From Oscillospiraceae bacterium (GTDB taxonomy: Bacteria > Bacillota > Clostridia > Oscillospirales > Acutalibacteraceae): a stretch of 46,221 bases of DNA. Numbering within the stretch: position 1 is the stretch's first letter; each line of letters starts with the position of its first letter. The DNA lies in contig JAIRXF010000019.1 in assembly GCA_031268405.1 (NCBI GenBank), positions 1 through 46,221 of the forward strand, in the 5' to 3' direction. The position numbers and the translations under genes were made by a program. Under the pieces are notes generated by a model. It saw only the letters and a program-made list of their open reading frames with translations, did no database searches and had not been told where the DNA came from. Of this stretch, positions 1 through 7,869 are shown in pieces.

Positions 1-1218
1 GAAAACTCAAATTTAGAAGAACAAGATTCCGACGAAAATATTTTAAACGAAAAATCGCAAAATTCACCAAAATTAGAGTCTAATTTTTCTGAGTCAAATT
101 TCAATCCATTTCTTAAAGAATCAAATAACTCTCCTTCCATAATCAGTCAAAAATCAAGGCTAACCAACAACTTGCCGCTCAGACCCCATCTTCCTCAAAT
201 CAACTCTCAATCAAAACCGCCATTCATCAACAATAAACCACCGTTGCACCCATCCAACATACCGCAGGAAGCGAGTTTTTTAAAATCAAAATTTAATCCA
301 TTTTTTAAAAATCCAAATAGCTTTTCTCCTACAATCGCCCCCAAAGCAGATTCAATCAATTTGTTACCATCTTTCTCAAAATACCATTCTCGGGTACCGC
401 CCTTCCCTTCTCAGGCCCCGCCGATAAGCGCAAAATCGTCAAATTTTCCAAAAAATGCACCGCAAACCCAAGTTAAAGTTACTGGATTAACAAACAAAAG
501 AAACATGTGTTATTTAAATTCTGCTTTAATTGTTATAGTTTATAATAAAGAATTTCAGAATTTAATTTTAAAACTAGACGATTCTAAATTAAATCAATTT
601 CCACTTCTAAAAGAGCTTAAACAAATTACTTCGAACCTAACAAAAGGCATATCTTGTGATTCTGTGAAAATCGCCAGTATTTTGAGACTCGCAAGGCCCG
701 GAGATCCGAGCGAGGTATTTAGACAATTTTTATCAAAAATAGAAAATGAGGCTAAAAAGCATAATGATTTTGCGGAAATTTTAAGTTTCTTTAAAAAATT
801 TTGGGGGGAAATCGGGTCTTCTGGCTCAGAACAAGACTGCAACGTTGTCCCGCTTTACCCAGAGGATACAATAAGGCATTTAGATGAGCGCTTGATAAAT
901 CATTATACAACACATTTTAAATTTGCAAGACCACCTCAAATACTACTTCTTCATTTTAATAGATTTGTTAATAAAACAACAATATCGAAAGAAGAAATAA
1001 TTTTCAAAAATGAAATTAATGTAAACAATAATAAGTACGTTTTAAATTCATTAATTTGTAACATAAAAACAAGCAGAGGGTACACCCATTACGTTGTGTA
1101 TAAATTAATAGAAGGACAGTGGTATTATTTTGACGATGAAAACGTCTCAAAAACAACAGCCGGAGAGGTTTTAAGTAAAACCCAAAATTGTTTTATTTTT
1201 GAGTATGTTCAATCATAA
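1..1218 (+). CDS. USP-like (peptidase C19) deubiquitinase, 5' end outside window
   Basis: The frame is open from base 1, so the N-terminus is missing; 405 codons are visible. The first about 155 residues are a Pro/Ser/Asn-rich linker with a repeated FNPF(L/F)K element. From about residue 160 it matches ubiquitin-specific proteases: a Cys box GLTNKRNMCYLNSA with Cys at visible residue 170, then PPQILLLHFNRF, then GYTHYVVYK with His363, then WYYFDDENV with Asp378/379. This is a complete Cys-His-Asp triad in the usual order. About 240 residues from Cys box to end is compact compared with eukaryotic USPs. The family removes ubiquitin from proteins and bacteria have no ubiquitin, so action on a eukaryotic host is inferred. 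Secretion cannot be judged because the N-terminus is missing. It converges with the next gene, 45 bases apart, with no convincing terminator. A related C19-fold protease acting on ubiquitin-like proteins is the main alternative. Confidence 0.8.
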   Translation, partial: ENSNLEEQDSDENILNEKSQNSPKLESNFSESNFNPFLKESNNSPSIISQKSRLTNNLPLRPHLPQINSQSKPPFINNKPPLHPSNIPQEASFLKSKFNPFFKNPNSFSPTIAPKADSINLLPSFSKYHSRVPPFPSQAPPISAKSSNFPKNAPQTQVKVTGLTNKRNMCYLNSALIVIVYNKEFQNLILKLDDSKLNQFPLLKELKQITSNLTKGISCDSVKIASILRLARPGDPSEVFRQFLSKIENEAKKHNDFAEILSFFKKFWGEIGSSGSEQDCNVVPLYPEDTIRHLDERLINHYTTHFKFARPPQILLLHFNRFVNKTTISKEEIIFKNEINVNNNKYVLNSLICNIKTSRGYTHYVVYKLIEGQWYYFDDENVSKTTAGEVLSKTQNCFIFEYVQS

Positions 1219-1263
1219 ATTTTAATTGTCTAATAATTGACATTTTTAAAAAATATAAAAATT

Positions 1264-2403
1264 TTACACAAATTCTTCAATTAATTCTAAAGCACGATTT
1301 ACATCTTTTTGTGTTGTGAAAACAGAAGGAGAAATTCTAACAGCCCCCTGGCAAGCTGTTTTAAAAGAATTGTGAGCCATCGGCGAACAATGAAGTCCCG
1401 ATCGAACACAAATATCGTGCTTATCTAAAAAATATGAAATTTCTTCGCTTTTTTTATCCAACACATTAAACGAAATGATTGGAATGAACGAACTCATAGT
1501 GGGTTCTTCTGTATAAAGTTTTATGGCTTTATTGTCTTTTAAATTTTTATACAAATACAACATAAGATTATTTTCGTACTCCGCAATTTTTTTTATACCA
1601 ATTTTATTTACAAAATCTAACCCGCTTTTAAGACCTAAAATTCCAGGAACATTTATCGTTCCGATTTCGAATTTTTCGGGCCCATCGTCGGGTTGTTCCA
1701 GTGAAGCAGAATTAATTCCAGTACCACCTTGTAAAATTGTATTCAAATTTTCACTGCATTCTGTAATCAACACTCCCGTACCCATTGGTCCATAAAGTCC
1801 TTTATGACCCGATATGCATAAATAATCTATCTTATTTTTTTTTATATTTATTTCAGAAATGCCCGCTGTTTGAGCTGCGTCGACAAGAATTTGTGCTCCA
1901 AAATTATGTGCCAAATCGGCTAATTTTTCAATCGGCAATTTTATTCCCCAAACGTTCGAGGCGTGCAGACAAGCTATTAGTTTCGTTTTTTTGTTCATCT
2001 TGTTTGAAAAACTAGATACAGTTTTATTGCCATCTCCGCAAAAAACTTCAGCTTTTGAATAAAAAATACCTCTTGTGTCGCACAGATTTTTCAAAGGCCT
2101 TATAACAGAATTGTGCTCCAAACAAGAAATAACAACATGATCTCCAGGATTTAAAAAACCCTTTAGAACCATATTTATTGCGTGAGTGCAATTAAGAGTA
2201 AAAATTACACATTGTGGACCACTTGCTCCAAAAAAATCAGCCAAAATTTTTCTGCATTCATAAATACAAGCAGCGGTTTTTATAGAAAATTTATGTCCAC
2301 TTCTGCCAGGATTTGCGCCATTTTTTAAAATTGCATTTGTAATCGAATTAGTTACTTCAATTGGTTTAGGAAAACTAGTTGCAGCATTATCAAGGTATAT
2401 CAC
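1264..2403 (-). CDS. Cysteine desulfurase family protein (aminotransferase class V, TIGR01977-like)
   Basis: A PLP enzyme of 379 residues, predicted to remove sulfur or selenium from (seleno)cysteine. It opens with VIYLDNAATSFPKP, has the PLP-lysine motif SGHKGLYGPMGTGVL, and a late catalytic-Cys segment RSGLHCSPMAH followed by GAVRISPS. These resemble the TIGR01977 subgroup rather than standard IscS or SufS. I place the start at GTG 2403: GGAG at 2410-2413 lies six bases upstream and translation then begins at the conserved motif; an ATG seven codons earlier is less likely. The DUF3343 gene lies just upstream on the same strand, 45 bases away, a pairing known from selenium- and sulfur-handling loci. 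No selD, selA or iscU is present here, so the physiological acceptor is unknown. Confidence 0.88.
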   Translation of the reverse strand: MIYLDNAATSFPKPIEVTNSITNAILKNGANPGRSGHKFSIKTAACIYECRKILADFFGASGPQCVIFTLNCTHAINMVLKGFLNPGDHVVISCLEHNSVIRPLKNLCDTRGIFYSKAEVFCGDGNKTVSSFSNKMNKKTKLIACLHASNVWGIKLPIEKLADLAHNFGAQILVDAAQTAGISEINIKKNKIDYLCISGHKGLYGPMGTGVLITECSENLNTILQGGTGINSASLEQPDDGPEKFEIGTINVPGILGLKSGLDFVNKIGIKKIAEYENNLMLYLYKNLKDNKAIKLYTEEPTMSSFIPIISFNVLDKKSEEISYFLDKHDICVRSGLHCSPMAHNSFKTACQGAVRISPSVFTTQKDVNRALELIEEFV

Positions 2404-2448
2404 TTCACACTCCAGATATATCAAAAATTTAATTAAATAATTACGATG

Positions 2449-2670
2449 TTAGCTGATTATAAAATCGTTTGGAAATCTTCCTAAAATTTTAATGTTATTT
2501 TTTTTTAGAATCTTAATAATTTGGTTTGTCTCGTTCGGAGAACAAACAACATAACCACACCCTTCTTTATTGCTTATTTTAAATATATGGGTTTTGATAT
2601 TATTTTTTTTTAAAATATCTTTGGCTTTAAATGCATTGGTAATAGAACCAACTAAAACTAGATCCAGCAC
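2449..2670 (-). CDS. DUF3343 family protein, putative Se/S carrier-like
   Basis: A 73-residue protein of the DUF3343 family, which resembles small sulfur/selenium carrier domains. The pattern is a beta strand LDLVLVGSITNAF, a helix, a central GCGYVVCSPNE with two Cys residues, and a second helix rich in Ile and Lys ending in LGRFPNDF. The start is GTG at 2670 with GGAG ten bases upstream. It precedes the cysteine desulfurase on the same strand and is probably co-transcribed, so the two likely form a transfer pair with the central Cys as acceptor. That role is inferred from family context, not shown by the sequence. Confidence 0.75.
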   Translation of the reverse strand: MLDLVLVGSITNAFKAKDILKKNNIKTHIFKISNKEGCGYVVCSPNETNQIIKILKKNNIKILGRFPNDFIIS

Positions 2671-2791
2671 AACCGCTTTGCTCCATTTATGTATTTATAA
2701 TATTGTATGACACAATACCAAAACCTGTTAATTAATTTCTATCGTTTAATCTTTATAGAACAAAAAAATAATAAAATCTTTCTTGTTAAAT

Positions 2792-3973
2792 TTATTTCAC
2801 CAAGCATACCGCATGTGCACTTATTGCCTCTCCCCTGCCAGTCGGTCCACAATTTTCTTCTGTGGTTGCTTTTACACTTATTAAATTTTTTGAAATACCA
2901 CAAGCTTCTCCAATAATAAGCCTCATTTTATCTGTATATGGAGAGATTTTGGGTTCTTGAGCAATTACTGTGCAATCTATATTTTGTATTTTGTGCCCCT
3001 TTATTCTAATTTTTTCACAAACTTGTTGTAAAAATTTAATACTGTCTGTATTTAAAAATTCGGGGTCATTGTCAGAAAACATCTTTCCTATGTCCCCCAT
3101 ACAAACAGCTCCAAGTAAAGCATCTATTATGGCATGCACTAAAACATCTGCATCAGAATGACCTTGCAATCCTTTGTTGTATGGAATAACAACTCCTCCG
3201 ATTATTAATTTTCTAGCTTTTGTTAGCCGATGCAAATCATATCCGTGACCAATTTTCATCGTGTAGATTTCATTGGTGGCGCTTCTTTTATTTAAAATTG
3301 CTTCTGCTAAAACTAAATCATCGGGGGTAGTTATTTTAAAATTCGCATCTTCTGTTTCAAATAAAAATACTTTTTCTTTTATATTTTCAATCAATTGACA
3401 ATCATCTGTGTATGTTTTTTTGTTGGCATTTTTCACAGCCCAAAGATATAGATTTTTCTCAAAAATCTGCGGAGTTTGAACATTAAAAAGTTGCTTTCTA
3501 TCGATAGTTTTTTTTACAAAACCACAATTATCTGCTTGTTTTACGGTATCTTTAACGCAACTGCATAATGCGATTGCATCATGAATTTCTGATAATTTTA
3601 ACGCTTTTTGAATTGCATTTTTACTAATAAGCGGCCTAGCCGCATCGTGAATTATAAAATTTGTTGCCTGCGAGGATGCGGCTTCAATTCCTAAAAATAC
3701 AGAATCTTGGCGAGTTTCTCCACCAATTACAACTGATTTAAGTTTTGTTATATTGAATTTTTTAGCTATGTTAAAGACAATTTTTTGATCATCGTATTTT
3801 GCAACAACTATAATTTCCCTTACAATGGGGACATCTTGGAATATGTTAAGTGAATACAATATGATAGGGCTTGAGTTTAGCTGCAAAAAAGGCTTTCTAA
3901 TTTTTTGATTCATTCTCGAAGAATCACCAGCAGCAACAATTATTGCAGAAAAAAATTTTTCTTCATTAAGCAT
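2792..3973 (-). CDS. ispDF: Bifunctional MEP-pathway enzyme IspD-IspF fusion
   Basis: One 393-residue protein carries two steps of non-mevalonate isoprenoid synthesis. Residues 1 to about 230 are IspD, which makes CDP-methylerythritol from MEP and CTP: AIIVAAGDSSRMN near the N-terminus, then FIIHDAARPLIS and TDDCQLIE. Residues about 239-393 are IspF, the 2,4-cyclodiphosphate synthase: MKIGHGYDLHR, GHSDADVLVHAIIDALLGA, KATTEENCGPTGRGE. Both halves look intact. The ATG start has AAGGA ten bases upstream. The fusion skips IspE, as in other IspDF proteins. It is divergent from the membrane-protein gene at 4062. The substrates are cytosolic and the product feeds isoprenoids such as undecaprenyl phosphate. 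Confidence 0.95.
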   Translation of the reverse strand: MLNEEKFFSAIIVAAGDSSRMNQKIRKPFLQLNSSPIILYSLNIFQDVPIVREIIVVAKYDDQKIVFNIAKKFNITKLKSVVIGGETRQDSVFLGIEAASSQATNFIIHDAARPLISKNAIQKALKLSEIHDAIALCSCVKDTVKQADNCGFVKKTIDRKQLFNVQTPQIFEKNLYLWAVKNANKKTYTDDCQLIENIKEKVFLFETEDANFKITTPDDLVLAEAILNKRSATNEIYTMKIGHGYDLHRLTKARKLIIGGVVIPYNKGLQGHSDADVLVHAIIDALLGAVCMGDIGKMFSDNDPEFLNTDSIKFLQQVCEKIRIKGHKIQNIDCTVIAQEPKISPYTDKMRLIIGEACGISKNLISVKATTEENCGPTGRGEAISAHAVCLVK

Positions 3974-4061
3974 AGTTTGTTTCCTTTTTAAAATAAAGCC
4001 ATTACAATGATTGTAGGATTTTTAAAAATAATTGTAAACACATTTAAAGGGGTTAAAAGAT

Positions 4062-4547
4062 ATGGTAAAAAATTTAATTACATGCTTTCAATCAAGTTTT
4101 TCACCGGTTTTAATAGTATTTTTGATATCCATACTTCCGGTAACAGAATTAAGGGGAAGCCTAATAGCAGCATCTTTACTACATGTAGATTGGAGGATTG
4201 CGTTGCTTGTTTCTGTTGTTGGAAATATGCTCCCTGTTCCATTTATTTTATTATTCATCAAAAAAATTCTTGAATATTTAAAAGAAACAAAATTTAAAAA
4301 AATTGTTGAAAAATTGGAATTTAAAGCGGACAAAAACATCGAAAAAGTTCTAAAGTACAAACACTGGGGACTCGCGCTCTTTGTAGCCATCCCCCTGCCG
4401 GGCACCGGGACTTGGACAGGTGCATTAGTAGCAGCTTTATTGAATATAAAAATAAAAGAAGCTATTTTTTTTATAGCACTGGGTAGTTTAACTGCTGGCA
4501 TTTTAGTTCTGATGCTGTCCTACGGAATAATGGGGATGGTATATTAA
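4062..4547 (+). CDS. Small multidrug-export family membrane protein (COG2426-like)
   Basis: A 161-residue membrane protein with about four hydrophobic segments. LPVTELRGSLIAA near residue 30 and AIPLPGTGTWTGALVAALL near residue 110 are the family signature of the 'small multidrug export' group. A lysine-rich cytoplasmic loop lies between. AAAGG stands a short distance before the ATG. spmA starts only 14 bases downstream, so the two are probably co-transcribed. The family name is historical and transport of drugs is not established, so substrate and direction are unknown. Confidence 0.8.
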   Translation: MVKNLITCFQSSFSPVLIVFLISILPVTELRGSLIAASLLHVDWRIALLVSVVGNMLPVPFILLFIKKILEYLKETKFKKIVEKLEFKADKNIEKVLKYKHWGLALFVAIPLPGTGTWTGALVAALLNIKIKEAIFFIALGSLTAGILVLMLSYGIMGMVY

Positions 4548-4561
4548 GGAGATCTAAGGTT

Positions 4562-5140
4562 ATGATGAATTATATTTTTGGAGTGTTAATGCTCGTAAGC
4601 ATAATTTGTTCGGTCATAACAGGACGATTAGAGGCTCTTTCTAATGCAATTCTTTCTGGAGCATCAGAGGCTGTTCAGCTTATAATTTCTTTATTTGGGA
4701 TGATGTGTTTCTGGACTGGAATGATGAAAATAGCTGACAAAGGCGGGGCAACAACATTGCTTTCAAAACTACTCTCCCCTATTATGAAATATCTTTTTCC
4801 CGATTACAAAAAATCAAGCGGTGCAAATAAAGCGATTTGTATGAATTTAGTTGCAAACTTCTTAGGGCTTGGAAACGCTGCAACTCCAATGGGAATTGCG
4901 GCCATGAAAGAAATGCAACGAGAAAAAAATCTGAAAGGCACAGCAAATAATAGCATGATTATGTTTGTGGTGCTCAACACAGCTTCTATTCAATTAATAC
5001 CAACATCGATGGCTATATTAAGAAAAGCTCACGGTTCAACGTCTCCTTTTGATGTTATGCCGGCTGTTTGGATTTCTTCCACAATAGCCCTTGTGGTTGG
5101 GATATTAGTTGCAAAAACCTTGGAAAAAAGGAGAAATTAA
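4562..5140 (+). CDS. spmA: Spore maturation protein A
   Basis: A 192-residue integral membrane protein of the nucleoside-recognition (Gate) family. SpmA-type features are FGMMCFWTGMMKIADKGG, LFPDYKKSSGANKAI, and NFLGLGNAATPMGIAAMKEM followed by the start of NTASIQLIPTS. In Bacillus and Clostridium SpmA acts with SpmB in dehydrating the spore core during maturation. The length is normal and no frame damage is seen. AGGAG lies just upstream. It is followed immediately by spmB, which begins at the next base after its stop, as expected for a coupled pair. Its presence argues that sporulation is, or recently was, retained. Confidence 0.93.
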   Translation: MMNYIFGVLMLVSIICSVITGRLEALSNAILSGASEAVQLIISLFGMMCFWTGMMKIADKGGATTLLSKLLSPIMKYLFPDYKKSSGANKAICMNLVANFLGLGNAATPMGIAAMKEMQREKNLKGTANNSMIMFVVLNTASIQLIPTSMAILRKAHGSTSPFDVMPAVWISSTIALVVGILVAKTLEKRRN

Positions 5141-5668
5141 TTGGATAACATCGGATCTTTTATACTACCAATTACAATTTTTTTAATCGTAATTTTTGGA
5201 TTTAGTCAAAAGGTAAAAATCTTTGACACTTTTATGGAGGGAGCTAAAGATGGAATTAAATCAACTCTACTGATAATACCACCGCTTATTGGATTAATAG
5301 TATCCATAAGCATGGTCAAAGCTTCAGGTGCTTTAGATATTTTTACCTGTGCAATTGCTCCTTTAACTAATAGCGTGGGAATACCGGAAAAAACCATTCC
5401 GTTAATGATATTAAGGCCTATTTCGGGAAGCGGCTCAATGGCCATAATTAATAATATTTTTTCTCAATCTGGGCCCGACAGCTTTATAGGAAAAGTTGCT
5501 TCCACAATGATGGGATCTACCGAAACAACTTTTTATGCAATAGCTGTATATTTTGGATCGGTCAATATAAAAAACACGCGGCATACCATACCCGCTGCAC
5601 TTTGTGCTGACTTTAGTGGATTTTTAATGTCGGTACTAACTGTAAAGTTTTTATTTTTTCGAAACTAA
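5141..5668 (+). CDS. spmB: Spore maturation protein B
   Basis: A 175-residue partner of SpmA from the same membrane family. TFMEGAKDGIKSTLLIIPPL, LRPISGSGSMAII and MGSTETTFYAIAVYFGSVNI are typical SpmB segments. Translation starts at TTG directly after the spmA stop, with a GGAGAA ribosome-binding site inside the end of spmA, so the two are translationally coupled. The last four bases overlap the end of the convergent HPr gene, a tight arrangement with no room for a separate terminator. Confidence 0.93.
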   Translation: MDNIGSFILPITIFLIVIFGFSQKVKIFDTFMEGAKDGIKSTLLIIPPLIGLIVSISMVKASGALDIFTCAIAPLTNSVGIPEKTIPLMILRPISGSGSMAIINNIFSQSGPDSFIGKVASTMMGSTETTFYAIAVYFGSVNIKNTRHTIPAALCADFSGFLMSVLTVKFLFFRN

Positions 5669-5943
5669 TTTAGTTTTTCAAGACTCGTAAAACCCGACCC
5701 AACTAAATCTACTAACCCCTCAACAGCATCTCGTTCATCATTCCCATCAGCTATAATTTTAATCTGATTTCCGCCCAAAACTCCCAGCGATAAAACACCC
5801 AATAAACTTTTAGCGTTCATTCGCCTTTCTTCTTTTTCTACCCAAATAATCGAGCTGTACTCATTAGCTCTTTGCATAAAATATGTGGCAGGACGAGCAT
5901 GTAATCCAACTTGATTTTTAACTATCACACTTTTTTCGTACAT
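5665..5943 (-). CDS. ptsH: HPr-family phosphocarrier
   Basis: A 92-residue HPr. His15 sits in VGLHARPAT (the PEP-dependent phosphorylation site) and Ser46 in MNAKSLLGVLSLG (the regulatory site of HPr kinase in Firmicutes). Both are at exactly the standard numbers when translation begins at ATG 5943, which has GAAGGTG six bases upstream; the longer reading back to 5985 adds an unrelated extension. With both residues it should be able to serve in sugar PTS and in catabolite control. No other PTS component is in the window. A Crh-like role is unlikely because His15 is kept. Confidence 0.92.
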   Translation of the reverse strand: MYEKSVIVKNQVGLHARPATYFMQRANEYSSIIWVEKEERRMNAKSLLGVLSLGVLGGNQIKIIADGNDERDAVEGLVDLVGSGFTSLEKLN

Positions 5944-6160
5944 ATTCAACACCTTCTCACTTTTATTGTAAAATTCATTGATCAAAATTTCAAGTCCAAT
6001 TATCCCAAGAGTACTGAATTTCCTTGAAAATTTAACAATAAAACATCTTAATTTTATTTAAAATAACAATGGGTTCAAAGATTGTTTTGTTTTCTGAATT
6101 TAAAACTACCGTGAGGGAAGAATAGACATAAATATGGTTTAAGCGAGAGGATTTACAGCT

Positions 6161-7540
6161 ATGGGTAAAAGTTTAACTGATTTTTATGAAATGCTGGGAA
6201 ACAATCCAGAATTTTTAAAAAATATCAAATACGAAAAAAAGAAATATTCGGATGACGTAGAAGGAAATTATAAATTCATAAACGAAGTTATTGTACCATT
6301 TGCAAAAAAAAATGGATACAATTTTGACTTAAATGATTTTGTAGAAAATGAATTAAACTCTAGAAAACTAGATGCTGAAGATTTAGAAGACGTTACAGGT
6401 GGGATCAGTAGAAAAACATTTGCAACTCTGGGAATTGTACTTTTTTCTGGATCTTTATTGAGCGGACTTGCCATTAAAAACAATTTAATTCCCATGGGTT
6501 CTATTTCTTCAAGCGCCTCGCCCACAATACAAGTTGGAAAAAAAACACAAAAAGAGTCGGAAGAATCATACAAAAAAAGAATAGAAGAAGAAGTGCAAAC
6601 AAAAAAAATAGCACAAGAAAAGGGTTTATATCCAAAATCTAGCGGTGATACCACAGGACAATACGGATATGGGGAGTATTCTTGTCAAGCTGGTAAACTA
6701 GAAATACCGAGCGGCGCAGAAATAATTGAGTTAAACGGTCCTTTTTTGAAATCAAATAAGTTTAAAAATTTTCAAGTCAAAAATCGCGAATACAATAAAA
6801 ATTCACCGTTGTTTAGACACAAGGCCTGTATTCAAGATATAAAACAAGGGGCTCTGGAATGTTGCTATTTCTTTGCCACTGTGCAAGCCGCTATGTCCAG
6901 TGGTATGGAAATAGAAGAAACGATGGTCGACAACAAAGATGGAAGTGTTACTGTCAAATTTTATAAAAATGATCCAAGCAATCCCGGAGAATTAAAAGCA
7001 GTTTATTACAAACTTAAAAAGCAAGACTCAATAGTAATCAATGGCAATTCAACTTCGAAGGTAATTAATATGCAAAAACACGTAATATGGCCGCAGACAA
7101 TTTTTGGAGCTTACGTAGGGGCCAAACAAGATTTGGTTTTAAGCGAAACCCCCGAAATTGGCAATGAAAATGGAGAATTCGGAAATCCTGATTCAGTTTT
7201 TAAACATGTTTTTGGGTTAAAAAACTCCGAATATCTAGAAATTTCAAAAGGCATATCAAAAAGCAAAAAAGCTGGAGAATATTCAAAGGAAGAATTAGAC
7301 TTATTCAATACTATTAATGATTCAATGCAAAAAAATCAACCCATGTGTTGTGGTTCAAGATCAAAAGAAGACCTGACCAACAAAAGCATCCACGATAATC
7401 ACGCATTTGCAATTGTTAACTTGGAGGAAACAAACGGAGAATACCGTGTGATACTCGCAGATCCGCTAGGGGGAGAAGTAAGTTTTGAGCTTCATGATTT
7501 TGCGCAAAATTTTGCCTCAATAAATATAGGAAAAAACTGA
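6161..7540 (+). CDS. Nif11-like leader fused to calpain-like cysteine protease
   Basis: A 459-residue protein of unusual design. Residues 1-81 form a Nif11-like leader (DFYEMLGNNPEFLKNIK ... VPFAKKNGYNFDLNDF) ending in AEDLEDVTGG, a classic double-Gly cleavage motif at Gly80-Gly81. A hydrophobic stretch follows (about 88-105), then a charged linker (about 127-155). The C-terminal part resembles papain/calpain-fold proteases: DIKQGALECCYFFATVQAA (Gln229, Cys235), DNHAFAIVNLEE (His414), ILADPLGG (Asp434). The spacing and the QGAL..C motif fit calpain, but the usual third residue Asn is Asp and the Trp after the Cys is Tyr. It stands alone, with GAGAGG before the ATG. A secreted protease processed at the double-Gly site is inferred; no peptidase-ABC exporter is nearby. 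Protease activity is untested. Confidence 0.78.
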   Translation: MGKSLTDFYEMLGNNPEFLKNIKYEKKKYSDDVEGNYKFINEVIVPFAKKNGYNFDLNDFVENELNSRKLDAEDLEDVTGGISRKTFATLGIVLFSGSLLSGLAIKNNLIPMGSISSSASPTIQVGKKTQKESEESYKKRIEEEVQTKKIAQEKGLYPKSSGDTTGQYGYGEYSCQAGKLEIPSGAEIIELNGPFLKSNKFKNFQVKNREYNKNSPLFRHKACIQDIKQGALECCYFFATVQAAMSSGMEIEETMVDNKDGSVTVKFYKNDPSNPGELKAVYYKLKKQDSIVINGNSTSKVINMQKHVIWPQTIFGAYVGAKQDLVLSETPEIGNENGEFGNPDSVFKHVFGLKNSEYLEISKGISKSKKAGEYSKEELDLFNTINDSMQKNQPMCCGSRSKEDLTNKSIHDNHAFAIVNLEETNGEYRVILADPLGGEVSFELHDFAQNFASINIGKN

Positions 7541-7793
7541 TATTAATAAAAACCGTCTCAAAATTCACGAAAAACAAACAAATTGTTAAATTGTTATAAT
7601 TTTTAACGCCTTATCATCAAGAAAAGAAACTACAATTATATAAAAAACAATTATTGATCGCAAAAAACTGTTACATCAACTTATTAAACGCTCTTTTACT
7701 TTTAGACACTTGAAAATTTAAAGTCTAAACCGCAATCGCTTCAGATAAATTAAAATAACCGTAGAGATTCAAGTAAAATTACAGATTTTGTGT

Positions 7794-7869
7794 TGGAGCT
7801 GTTAACCAGATTCGAACTGGTGACCTCTTCCTTACCAAGGAAGTGCTCTGCCAACTGAGCTATAACAGC
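7794..7869 (-). tRNA. tRNA-Thr (anticodon GGU)
   Basis: A complete 76-base cloverleaf with encoded CCA (7794-7796). The acceptor GCTGTTA pairs with TAACAGC, the D arm is GCTC/GAGC, the anticodon stem CTTCC/GGAAG encloses loop TTGGTAA, and the T arm is ACCAG/CTGGT with loop TTCGAAT. The anticodon GGT reads ACC and ACU threonine codons. It lies about 155 bases downstream of a strong promoter on the same strand. Confidence 0.97.

Noticed and set aside
1225-1250. Hairpin between the USP-like gene and the desulfurase as a bidirectional terminator
   Set aside because: Only about four base pairs; too weak to support.
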